From: Nitrospirota bacterium
Lineage (GTDB): Bacteria; Nitrospirota; Nitrospiria; Nitrospirales; UBA8639
DNA: 41,868 bases
NCBI GenBank assembly: GCA_027623995.1
Contig: JAQBUF010000027.1
Location: 1 to 41,868, forward strand
Direction: 5' to 3'
The translations under genes were made by a program, and so were the position numbers. The notes below the pieces were generated by a model. That model had not been told where the DNA came from and made no database searches. It saw nothing but the letters and a program-made list of their open reading frames with translations. Positions 15,193 to 23,584 of the stretch are shown one piece after another. How positions within the stretch are numbered: the stretch's first letter is position 1; the number at the start of each line of letters is the position of its first letter.

Positions 15193-17541
15193 CTAAAGGC
15201 CTGAAACCCTACACCCAGGTTTATCACAATAGTTCTTCAACTCTTTCATATCCTCAAAGTTGATGACACCATCGTGATTCAAATCCCGAAGATCATTATA
15301 GATCTCGGTCTTTTTGCCCAAGGAAAATAAGATATAAATTTGGTCCAACAAATCCGTAGAACCATCCGAGTTGATATCTCCAGGTTTTCCAAGGAAATGT
15401 CCTAAAGGATACAAGCCCTTCAGGCCCTGAGTGCGTAATTTGGAACGGCCATGCTTCCCAACGGCTGGAATTTCTTTGAAGTCATCCGTGGCCTTTCCCC
15501 AATTATCATCAAAAACCGTCCATTGATCTTCTTTATGTCCATCAGGGATCCACAGCTGAGGATGTGAGAACACACCACTTTCATTCACCGACCGCTGGTC
15601 AGTCAATGACTTTAAGAAGGCTAAGAGATCGGCCTTCATGTCTTTGCTCAAACCCAGTGGCCGAATATCAGGATCCTTTTCAGGATTCGTATCTGTGCCG
15701 AAATCGCCACCTCGATTGTAGAATTCGATGACTTCTTCCAACGTCCGTTTCCCGGAATTATGGAAATAGGGTCCGGTTAACCACACATTGCGAAGGGTTG
15801 GTACTTTAAAGGAGCCATCCACCGCAAGTTTAATTTTCTTAATCTCCTCGATTTCCTCTAGAGACTTTGGTCCTTTGTCTGGTACCACCGTTTCATAGGG
15901 TGGTGTTGCGGGAATGTCCCCTTCTGCTGGATGACCTTCACACTGATGGACGGTCAAATGTCCAGCGGCTGCGGCATATGGAAAATCTGATGCCTTCCAG
16001 GGATTTTCAAACTTACAGGGATCGACTGAAAAATGATCAGGTACTTTGTTCCCTAAAAGTTTTTCAATATATTGTTTTGTGAAACTAAAGTCCGAAGCTC
16101 CACGGCCAAGATCTTCTTTCGTGGGCCGAACCCCGATGTTGTAAAATCCTCCATCATAGACGGCCTTGCTGCCATCCCGCATGCTCATCCGTTCGACCAA
16201 GCTATTATTGGAATCACCCAAATAGAGGGTCGATGCTCGGGTAAACATCGCGGTGGAGTGGCAATTCACACATTTGCCTTCATTCATAAAGACACTCAGG
16301 CCTTTTTCTTCATCCTTCCCAAACCCTGACACACCGTTTTTAGGTCGGCCTTTGTCATTCCATTGGTCAAAAGGCGTATCATCCGTCACCAAGGTGGCTT
16401 CATAGAGGCCGACGAGGATTCCGAAAAATAATGGGAAATTTCTTTCCATTTGGGTGTAGCCATTAGCATCATAGCTGTTATCACCCCAGTATTCTTTTTT
16501 GAATACGCTTTGAATTAATTGCTTATAGGTCTCTTTCAACCCTAGGCCAGAAGGATGTCTCAAGCCACCAAGTGCGTTATCTTGTTTATGCACTTCTTGA
16601 AGCTGTAAGGCTCGTAGCCCAAGCATCTTCTTCCCGATTTGAGTAAAGGTCCGGCCAATACAGGACATCTCGGTATCGCTGAGAGGTGGCCCATCCGCTT
16701 GGCTAAAGACGCTTCCGGGATGCAACATATTGGAGTCAATCTCTTTCATCTTGACTTCAGAGGTATTCGACCCATCCCACACTTCAATTTTGACATTATC
16801 TCGGTTACCTACTGGAGTTTTGCCATTGAAAGTCCATTTGGCTCGACCATCCCAGAAGTTATCGAAATTAAAGATGGCATTGGTCACAGCGGGAGTATTC
16901 CGACCTGTCGCCCGACGAACATTGAGACCGGTGACATGCCACACATTATCAACGTCGGTAGCACACACTTCCGTTTGGGCAAACTTCGTTTTTTCAAACT
17001 CGAGTGGGGCAGTAGAACTGTCCAATTGTCTCCAAGGTACACCATGAGAACCCATGATATCATCAGAAGATAAGCTCGTATCAAACTCAAAATGTTCGCG
17101 TTTCGCGGTGAAATTCGGCCCATTCTGTTCGCCATTCTTCATGAATTCAAACTCATTATTTGGCCCAGGATGCATTTGATTTTTAAACCGGCTATCCACA
17201 CCAGCATGAAAATGACAGCTCGCACACGCGACGCCGTCACTGCCTAATTGCTGATCCCAATACAACGCCTTTCCGACTTGGACGGCTTGTTTATATTTTA
17301 AGCCCTTCGGTCCACTTATTAAAAAATGCTTGAGCCCACTGGCCAACGGGGCTGTTCTCGTCCCATCCTGCTGTACCACCATGTGCTCTTTGAGCGACCC
17401 AGGGATAATAGGCACTTCCACCACCTGAGCAAGCAAATATGGCACAGGAGCCAAGAGCATGCCGAGTAATAGAGGAAACACCACCCGCGACTTTTTCCAC
17501 GGTCGTGGGGCCTTAATGCATTGTGGTAAATGACGCTTCAT
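15193..17541 (-). CDS. Exported di-heme cytochrome c peroxidase/MauG-family protein with C-terminal dockerin-like repeats
   Basis: A 782-aa exported protein. The signal peptide is basic (WKKSR) then hydrophobic, ending near LLAQ at about residue 39. Two covalent heme c motifs are visible: CASCH (106-110) and CVNCH (424-428), with the family's NTPAVTNAIFNFDNFWDGR block between them and FKVPTLRNVWLTGPYFHNS after. This fits the di-heme peroxidase/MauG family, which reduces peroxide or oxidises a partner. It is far longer than classic CcpA (about 330 aa), with an insertion between hemes. The last 60 residues hold two calcium-binding dockerin-type loops, GDINSDGSTDLLDQ and RDLNHDGVINFEDM. I prefer the ATG at 17541 over the TTG at 17607. 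Confidence 0.85.
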   Translation of the reverse strand: MKRHLPQCIKAPRPWKKSRVVFPLLLGMLLAPVPYLLAQVVEVPIIPGSLKEHMVVQQDGTRTAPLASGLKHFLISGPKGLKYKQAVQVGKALYWDQQLGSDGVACASCHFHAGVDSRFKNQMHPGPNNEFEFMKNGEQNGPNFTAKREHFEFDTSLSSDDIMGSHGVPWRQLDSSTAPLEFEKTKFAQTEVCATDVDNVWHVTGLNVRRATGRNTPAVTNAIFNFDNFWDGRAKWTFNGKTPVGNRDNVKIEVWDGSNTSEVKMKEIDSNMLHPGSVFSQADGPPLSDTEMSCIGRTFTQIGKKMLGLRALQLQEVHKQDNALGGLRHPSGLGLKETYKQLIQSVFKKEYWGDNSYDANGYTQMERNFPLFFGILVGLYEATLVTDDTPFDQWNDKGRPKNGVSGFGKDEEKGLSVFMNEGKCVNCHSTAMFTRASTLYLGDSNNSLVERMSMRDGSKAVYDGGFYNIGVRPTKEDLGRGASDFSFTKQYIEKLLGNKVPDHFSVDPCKFENPWKASDFPYAAAAGHLTVHQCEGHPAEGDIPATPPYETVVPDKGPKSLEEIEEIKKIKLAVDGSFKVPTLRNVWLTGPYFHNSGKRTLEEVIEFYNRGGDFGTDTNPEKDPDIRPLGLSKDMKADLLAFLKSLTDQRSVNESGVFSHPQLWIPDGHKEDQWTVFDDNWGKATDDFKEIPAVGKHGRSKLRTQGLKGLYPLGHFLGKPGDINSDGSTDLLDQIYILFSLGKKTEIYNDLRDLNHDGVINFEDMKELKNYCDKPGCRVSGL

Positions 17542-17657
17542 AAAGACACCAACCTTGCTAAAGATTTTAAATAAATAGAGTGGTCTGCGCTTCCACTCCC
17601 CTTCCAAAGTAAATGGCTAACGGGAAAGTTGCTGTCAGTAAAAAATTCTGTTTAAAC

Positions 17658-17706
17658 AAAAAAAAATGGGACAGGAGAATTTTCCAAATGGAAACCTCCT
17701 GTCCCA
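17658..17706 (-). terminator. Strong intrinsic terminator upstream of the peroxidase gene (possible attenuator)
   Basis: An 11-bp perfect stem (17667-17677 with 17696-17706; arm TGGGACAGGAG) encloses a nested TTTCC-AAAT-GGAAA hairpin. Read on the minus strand it is followed by nine Ts. It lies 117 bases before the peroxidase ATG and more than 540 bases past the ispD stop, so it ends a transcript that begins in this gap or attenuates the peroxidase mRNA. Confidence 0.85.
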
Positions 17707-17840
17707 AAATGTGCTATTTAGATATTAAACTTTATGTTTTTTTCAACTTACGATAGTGGACTTTATTCTCGTTCCAAATAGTCTCCTCTAGTTTGGTACT
17801 CTTTCTACTTACTGTAGTGAAAGTTCTTCTCATTCCCCTT
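17658..17840 (-). ncRNA. Candidate small RNA or attenuated leader
   Basis: A minus-strand TTGACA (17876-17871) is followed, with a poor -10 match (TTGATTAAT region near 17850-17842), by about 170 bases lacking an open frame and ending in the strong terminator. An imperfect 17-18-base direct repeat (ACTACAGTAAGTAGAAA-like) occurs twice inside. This is a guess from layout only. Confidence 0.25.
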
Positions 17841-18248
17841 AATTAATCAAATTTTCCTTGCAATTCATTCTGTCAATACGCATTCATGCTTATCTACCAA
17901 ATGTGACTTAGATGAGTCAAGCCGGCCAAAAGATGGATGGGTTTTCACTTAAGTACTTTAAGGAAAAAAACGTTCAGCATTTGTAGAGAACAGGCCAAAA
18001 AACTAGCTGTACAAATGCCTCAATTCGGAGGAAATGGCACGATACGAATTATCAGTAGATAAGGCAGGGGGAAGCCGGAGCAATCAACTTTGATATGAGT
18101 ATAAACCCGCGACTTGGTTCGGTATGGTATTGAGCAGAAAAGCAGGTATCAGCTTTTACACTGAGAGACCACAAATCATGAAGTGGAACCTCATATGACA
18201 TTTGGCAATCGATTGGGGCAGACACTAAAACCTAAAAGTAGAAACAAC

Positions 18249-18959
18249 CTAGGAAACGAGACCGTTTTGTTTGGCAGTTAATATGGCCTCGCCCATGTGA
18301 AGGTCTTCGGGGCGAGTGATTTTGATATTATCAGAGCTCCCTTGGACTATGGCGACAGGAAGATTCATCCGTTCGATCAGAAACGCATCATCCGTCGCAT
18401 CGACCCCATCGGCGTCCCCTTGTGCATGAGCTTGGAGTAACAACGTTCGTCGAAACGCTTGTGGGGTTTGAGCCAGCCAAAGTTCCTCTCGACTGAGAGT
18501 CTCCTGAATGAATCCGTCCGCATTCACACGCTTGACGGTATCTCGCATCTGAAGGGCCACAATGGCTGCACCATGAGTTCTGGTTGATTCAACGACTTGA
18601 GTGACCATGTCGAGGGTCACAAATGGTCTCACCGCATCATGGATCACCACAATCTCCGTTTCTGGGTGAGCCGCCCGCACTCCATTCAAGACGGAATCCT
18701 GACGCCGCTTGCCACCGGCAACGACCTGTGAGACTTTTTTTAGTCCATGGGAGGGAATGATTTCTTCGCGACAGTACTGACAATCATCCTGAGGGACCAC
18801 TAAAATGACTTCGGAAATAATTGGAGATTGTTCAAACGTGCGAAGGGCATGAACGAGCAGTGGCACTCCACCCAAGGAAAGAAACTGCTTGGGAACATTG
18901 GTTCCCATACGAACCCCGCGACCACCAGCTGTGACGACTGCCGTAATCCGTTCAGCCAC
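18249..18959 (-). CDS. ispD: 2-C-methyl-D-erythritol 4-phosphate cytidylyltransferase
   Basis: A 236-aa MEP-pathway enzyme that joins MEP and CTP to give CDP-ME. The N-terminal nucleotide-binding loop [18 protein letters not shown] and the downstream [11 protein letters not shown] and TDDAFLIER motifs are hallmarks. The GTG start overlaps the end of the PIN-TRAM gene by 8 bases, which indicates translational coupling. It is the last gene of a likely minus-strand unit: DUF3108 - fbp - PIN-TRAM - ispD. The next MEP gene, ispF, is displaced by the peroxidase. Confidence 0.95.
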   Translation of the reverse strand: MAERITAVVTAGGRGVRMGTNVPKQFLSLGGVPLLVHALRTFEQSPIISEVILVVPQDDCQYCREEIIPSHGLKKVSQVVAGGKRRQDSVLNGVRAAHPETEIVVIHDAVRPFVTLDMVTQVVESTRTHGAAIVALQMRDTVKRVNADGFIQETLSREELWLAQTPQAFRRTLLLQAHAQGDADGVDATDDAFLIERMNLPVAIVQGSSDNIKITRPEDLHMGEAILTAKQNGLVS

Positions 18960-19980
18960 GCGCGAAGCTCAACTCGTCTCGATCCGACTCTTCTTTCAGG
19001 CGAGTGAAAATCATCCGTCCTGCACTGGTCTGCAACACACTGGTGACAATGACATCCACGTTTTTGCCAATACATCGCTTTGCATTATCCACCACGACCA
19101 TCGTTCCATCATCTAAATAGGCAACGCCTTGTCCAGCCTCTTTCCCCTCTTTCAACACAAACACGCGAATGGTTTCCCCTGGTAAGACAACGGGCTTCAG
19201 AGCATTTGTCAAATCATTGATATTGAGGACTCGGACGCCTTGCAACTCAGCAACTTTATTAAGATTCAAATCGTTCGTGAATATCTTGGCCCCTAACTTC
19301 TTCCCTAACTCCACGAGCTTGGCATCAACTTCTTTAATATGAGGAAAGTCCTCCTCAACGATGGTCACTTCGATATCGATTTTCTTTTGAATATGATTGA
19401 GAATATCAAGGCCACGACGCCCGCGAGCGCGCTTTAGACTATCTGCGGAGTCCGAAATGTGTTGAAGTTCTTGTAGAATAAATTGAGGAATAATAAACCC
19501 ACCTTCGATGAACCCAGTTTCGCAAAGATCCGCAATTCGTCCATCAATAATGACACTGGTGTCAAGCAACTTTGGTACCGGGGCATACCCCTTCAAAGTC
19601 TCCTTTTCTTTTGCCCCAATTTCCCAATCACTCAATTTCCCTAGGCGAAGACCAACAACCAGCCCAAGATACGGGAGCACAATTAAGACGGCCATGGTCC
19701 CAAATTGTGTGACAAGTGAAGATTGAGGAAAAATTTGACCTGCAGAAAAAATCAGCACACCTGCTAAGACTACTCCGATGCTGAACCCGACCCCACCACC
19801 AATGGTCATCACGGACGGCACATGTTGCAGGGATTGTTCCACTGCAATAATCGTCCCGCTTAATAATGCCCCGAGGCCCGCACCAGCGAGTAAGTAGGTG
19901 CTGTCCCCTGAGCTGATCGAAAACCCAACTCCAAGGCCTAGCACCACGCTGACGCTGAAAAAGATGGCTCGCAGAGCCAT
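18952..19980 (-). CDS. Membrane-anchored PIN/TRAM-domain protein (YacL-like)
   Basis: About 342 aa. Three or four N-terminal hydrophobic segments (about 5-115) are followed by a PIN nuclease domain starting [13 protein letters not shown] (D140, D146) with further acidic residues in [10 protein letters not shown], and by a C-terminal TRAM RNA-binding domain (about 275-335, [21 protein letters not shown] region). The family is common next to ispD and ispF in many bacteria and is thought to bind or cut RNA at the membrane. The ATG at 19980 is chosen because GAGGAGG lies 7 bases before it; the upstream GTG at 19986 is too close. It overlaps ispD by 8 bases. Confidence 0.88.
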   Translation of the reverse strand: MALRAIFFSVSVVLGLGVGFSISSGDSTYLLAGAGLGALLSGTIIAVEQSLQHVPSVMTIGGGVGFSIGVVLAGVLIFSAGQIFPQSSLVTQFGTMAVLIVLPYLGLVVGLRLGKLSDWEIGAKEKETLKGYAPVPKLLDTSVIIDGRIADLCETGFIEGGFIIPQFILQELQHISDSADSLKRARGRRGLDILNHIQKKIDIEVTIVEEDFPHIKEVDAKLVELGKKLGAKIFTNDLNLNKVAELQGVRVLNINDLTNALKPVVLPGETIRVFVLKEGKEAGQGVAYLDDGTMVVVDNAKRCIGKNVDVIVTSVLQTSAGRMIFTRLKEESDRDELSFARG

Positions 19981-20064
19981 GCACACCCCTCCTCTGTATT
20001 ATTCGCCTGGTCATACAACTAACAACATTAGCGCACCAGGCGCCAGATCCATCCCAAATACAAG

Positions 20065-21069
20065 TTAACTCATCTCCGGCTTAAGAAACTTCTCGACCAA
20101 TTCGACATCCTCCCGACTCCCAATGACCAACGGCACGCGTTGATGCGGCGTCTTGGGTTGGATGTTTTGAATTCGTTCATACCCGGTGCTCCCGATCCCC
20201 CCAGCTTGCTCAATGACAAAGGTCAAGGGAGCCGCCTCGTACATAAGCCGGAGCTTGCCCTCTGGCTTGTTGACTTCCCCTGGGTATAAATACAAACCGC
20301 CTTTAAATAACACGCGGTGAACGTCGGCCACCAAGCATCCGGTATACCGTAATGAGTATGGACGCCCTGTTTCCACGTCGACTTCCTGAATGTGATCAAT
20401 GTATTTTTTTACGCCATTCGACCACTTCTGCCGATTACCTTCATTCACACTATAAATTTTTCCACGAGCAGGCATCTTGATATTAGACCCAGACAGCAAA
20501 AATTCGCCTATCCCAGGATTCAACGTAAATTGATGAACTCCATCCCCACAGGTGTAGACCAAAATCGTACTGGCACCAAAGAGAATATAGCCGCCGGCTA
20601 CCTGCTCATGACCCGGTTTGAGATACAGTGAGCTGCCATTTTCCAAGTTAGTTGGTGAAAGCCGATGAATCGAAAAGATGGCCCCTAAGGGACCATTCAC
20701 GTCAATATTGGATGATCCATCCAGTGGATCAAAAAATACCGCGTATTTACCTGTCCGCTCTGCCGGAATGACGGTATAGGGCTCTTCCATCTCTTCCGAA
20801 ATAACCGTCCGGACAATTTTGCTCGATTCAAACACCTGTACGAAGGTATCATTCGCTCGCTGATCAAGCTTTTGGACCTCCTCGCCCTGAATATTGATGT
20901 CTCCTGTCGAACCTAAAATATCGAGTAGTCCGGCTTGCCGTAAATCTTGAGCTATCATCTTCCCACCCAAGACGATTTGGGTCATAATCGTAGAAAATTC
21001 CCCGGTGGCATCAGGGTTCAATCGCTGTTGGTCTAGAATATGTTCGGTAAGCGAAACGGGGTTTGACAT
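20065..21069 (-). CDS. fbp: Class I fructose-1,6-bisphosphatase
   Basis: A 334-aa cytoplasmic enzyme that hydrolyses fructose 1,6-bisphosphate to fructose 6-phosphate in gluconeogenesis. The metal-binding signature FFDPLDGSSNIDVN (D114, D117) and the earlier VISEE (E92, E93) are present. The C-terminal KLRLMYEAAPLTFVIEQAGG is the conserved substrate-binding end. Length is standard. It lies about 80 bases upstream of the PIN-TRAM gene and 77 downstream of the DUF3108 gene on the same strand, so co-transcription is plausible. Together with the aldolase it supports sugar synthesis from C3 units. Confidence 0.96.
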   Translation of the reverse strand: MSNPVSLTEHILDQQRLNPDATGEFSTIMTQIVLGGKMIAQDLRQAGLLDILGSTGDINIQGEEVQKLDQRANDTFVQVFESSKIVRTVISEEMEEPYTVIPAERTGKYAVFFDPLDGSSNIDVNGPLGAIFSIHRLSPTNLENGSSLYLKPGHEQVAGGYILFGASTILVYTCGDGVHQFTLNPGIGEFLLSGSNIKMPARGKIYSVNEGNRQKWSNGVKKYIDHIQEVDVETGRPYSLRYTGCLVADVHRVLFKGGLYLYPGEVNKPEGKLRLMYEAAPLTFVIEQAGGIGSTGYERIQNIQPKTPHQRVPLVIGSREDVELVEKFLKPEMS

Positions 21070-21146
21070 CTTAGAAAATTCCTCTTTTTAAACACTTAGG
21101 GAATTTCATTATAGGCTTTTTGGCAAAAAAGTCGAGCCGATTTCAC

Positions 21147-21917
21147 TCACAACGGCCAGTTCTCCAAGACCGCTTCGACAGACCCCACGATGACTCGTGC
21201 GCTCATTTTCAACGGCACTCGCCGGAGATCATTCGTCAACCAAAACCGGATATTGCCTTCATTCAAAAATATTCCGCTAAACGGCATGAGGGCCACCAAC
21301 CGAACGGCTTCAATCTCTCCCCAAGGTCCCTCGATTCGTTCAATCGCTTCGACTTGAACTTCAACCTTATAATTATTTTTATCATGATGAATGGTAACAA
21401 AAACCGACTGTCCAGGATCGAGACTGGGCATCTGGCGCAAATAGTATAAACATGACAGCCCATCATGGGTGTATGCAGGGATGGCCATGGTGCTCGTTTG
21501 CCCATCTTTGAAAATGATCACCTTCTGGGATTGATGATCGAAGGTAATATCGAAATCCTCATGACGTTTCCCTTCTCGACGCTGAAAAAGCAAATGAAGG
21601 GGAAGCATGGTTTCCGCATCAACCGTAGAATTCACCACATTGTTCACAGGGAAAAAGAAGGAAATAAAATCATTGGATGAGGCTCGAGAATTAAACTGGA
21701 TAGCCGAAAGACCATTCGACAACGTCAACGGTGTGGTATCCATGGTCGCCGTGCCTGCGGGAACACCCAACAATGAAATACCAAATTGCAGAGATTCACG
21801 AGGGAAGAGCTGAGGATGGGATTTCATCCCTACCTGAGCAGAACTGGGCAATACCACCAGCCCCAGGATCAACACGCACAGCAAGAGCTGCATCTTCCAC
21901 ACGTACAAAAATCCCAT
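21147..21917 (-). CDS. Exported DUF3108-family protein
   Basis: A 256-aa protein with a signal peptide (hydrophobic 9-25, cleavage around SSAQ) and a beta-rich body. The pattern (LQFGISLLGVPAGTATM, then SNDFISFFFPVNNVVNSTVD, then DGLSCLYYLRQ and RRVPLKMSARVIVGSVEAVL) is that of DUF3108 proteins, which are periplasmic or outer-membrane-associated and of unknown function. A second Met at residue 9 could also be the start. Family assignment is by pattern memory; no biochemical role can be stated. Confidence 0.75.
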   Translation of the reverse strand: MGFLYVWKMQLLLCVLILGLVVLPSSAQVGMKSHPQLFPRESLQFGISLLGVPAGTATMDTTPLTLSNGLSAIQFNSRASSNDFISFFFPVNNVVNSTVDAETMLPLHLLFQRREGKRHEDFDITFDHQSQKVIIFKDGQTSTMAIPAYTHDGLSCLYYLRQMPSLDPGQSVFVTIHHDKNNYKVEVQVEAIERIEGPWGEIEAVRLVALMPFSGIFLNEGNIRFWLTNDLRRVPLKMSARVIVGSVEAVLENWPL

Positions 21918-22159
21918 AGAAATATTGTACTTTATGAATGAGAAAATTGCAGGAGAACGCAGTACTCAAATAGTGAAAATGGGGGTAGGCAGAAGACTCT
22001 TAAACTCGAAGGGGTATTCCCCGCATAGGTCAGGTGATAAAGGGAAGCGTTTTTATTTTAAGATAGAAAAATACATTGAGTGAAAAAACAGGTCACCTTT
22101 GCGGAGACGGCAAGTCCAAAAAGCTTAAGACCCGTCCCTCTTCTTTGTCTGAGAAGAGA

Positions 22160-23557
22160 TTAGGGCTCTAGCCCTCGTTGACAGATGTCCAATTCTCCTT
22201 CGAGGTAGGCGCGGATGGTGTTGAGTCGATCTAGGGAATTGGCTTCGAACCGAAGGACTAGGGCTGGTTGCGTGTTGGAAGCACGAATGAGGCCCCATCC
22301 ATCGTCGAACCTGACCCGAATACCATCGATGGTGACGACATCGCGAACGACTAACTGTGGGCAAGTGGGATCAGGATTTTTATGAAGGTCAAGAAAACGA
22401 TTACGCACTTTATCGACGAGTTTAAATTTCACATCGTCGGAGCAATCCACACGGATTTCTGGCGTGACTTCCGTAATGGGCAAATCTGCTAACAATGAGG
22501 AGAGGGGCTTGCGTTTTTTGGCTAATATTTCTACCAGTCGGCACGAGGCATAGATGGCGTCATCATACCCAAAATAACGATCGGCAAAGAACATGTGCCC
22601 TGACATTTCCCCGGCCAATACGGCGTTCTCTTCTTTCATTTTGGCCTTAAGAACGGAATGTCCAGTTTTCCACATAATACCGCGACCACCTCGTTTTTCA
22701 ATGTCGTCATAGAGAAGTTGCGAGGCTTTGACTTCAGAAATAAAGGTGCTGCCAGGTTGTGTTTCTAGCACGTCCCGCGCAAAGATCAACATGAGGCGAT
22801 CGCCCCAGAGAATATTGCCTTTTTCGTCAATAGCGCCAATACGATCGGCATCTCCGTCATATCCAATGCCCACATCAGCCCCTTGTTCTTTTACGGTGCG
22901 AATGAGGTCTTGGAGATTTTCCACAACTGTAGGGTCAGGATGATGATTGGGGAAGCGTCCATCTAAGTCACAGTACAACGCCGTGACTTTGCACCCTATT
23001 TGCTCCAACGCATCTTTGGCGACTAAGCTGGCGGCCCCATTGCCAGAATCGATCACCACATGGAGCGCCGACCCATCAACATGGGAAAAGTTTTCTTTGA
23101 GATAGGCCATGTATTGTGGAATGACTGGTGTTTCCGTCACGGTGCCTATGCCTGTGGCATAACGCTGTTCATCCAGAATTCCCTTCAACTGTTGAATCCC
23201 CTCACCATAGAGCGCGCCTTTGCCCACGCACATCTTAAAGCCGTTATATTCAGCCGCATTATGGCTCCCGGTGATCATCACCCCACCATCAACAGGAAGG
23301 GTAAACAGTGAAAAATAGAGGAGCGGTGTGGCACAGACGCCAATATCCACGACATTCATACCTGTGGAATTCACGCCAGTCACGAATCGATCTCGCAATT
23401 CAGGAGAAGTCAAACGCCCGTCACGCCCCACGGCCACAGTTTTACATCCTCGCTCCAGAGCCAGCGTCGCATAGGCACGCCCAATCGATTCTGCCACATC
23501 AACCGTAAGATCTTTGCCGACTATTCCACGAATGTCATACTCGCGAAAAATGCTCAT
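22160..23557 (-). CDS. manB: Phosphomannomutase/phosphoglucomutase
   Basis: A 465-aa alpha-D-phosphohexomutase (AlgC/ManB type) that interconverts mannose 6- and 1-phosphate, and probably the glucose forms, supplying GDP-mannose and surface glycans. The phosphoserine loop is ITGSHNAAEYNG (S98), with Ala-Ala where Pro-Thr is usual. The metal loop is DGDADR (234-239), the sugar loop GEMSGH (316-321) and the C-terminal phosphate loop RASNTQP. GAGGAG precedes the ATG. It follows manC by 27 bases on the same strand, a clear functional pair. Confidence 0.94.
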   Translation of the reverse strand: MSIFREYDIRGIVGKDLTVDVAESIGRAYATLALERGCKTVAVGRDGRLTSPELRDRFVTGVNSTGMNVVDIGVCATPLLYFSLFTLPVDGGVMITGSHNAAEYNGFKMCVGKGALYGEGIQQLKGILDEQRYATGIGTVTETPVIPQYMAYLKENFSHVDGSALHVVIDSGNGAASLVAKDALEQIGCKVTALYCDLDGRFPNHHPDPTVVENLQDLIRTVKEQGADVGIGYDGDADRIGAIDEKGNILWGDRLMLIFARDVLETQPGSTFISEVKASQLLYDDIEKRGGRGIMWKTGHSVLKAKMKEENAVLAGEMSGHMFFADRYFGYDDAIYASCRLVEILAKKRKPLSSLLADLPITEVTPEIRVDCSDDVKFKLVDKVRNRFLDLHKNPDPTCPQLVVRDVVTIDGIRVRFDDGWGLIRASNTQPALVLRFEANSLDRLNTIRAYLEGELDICQRGLEP

Positions 23558-23584
23558 GAATGTCTTCTCCTCATTTCCTCAAAT

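Larger units (their letters stand above)
17542..18248. other. Long intergenic/leader region between ispD and the peroxidase gene
   Basis: About 700 bases, AT-rich, with no gene I can support. It contains a very strong minus-strand terminator (17658-17706), a possible minus-strand promoter with a perfect TTGACA (17876-17871), and an imperfect direct repeat (about 17743-17760 and 17804-17821). It may be the regulatory leader of the peroxidase gene or encode a small RNA. Confidence 0.5.

Noticed and set aside
18034-18093. Short peptide starting MARYELSVDKAG with GGAGG just before the ATG
   Set aside because: The GGAGG is only 2 bases from the ATG, too close to work, and the frame is 19 codons long.
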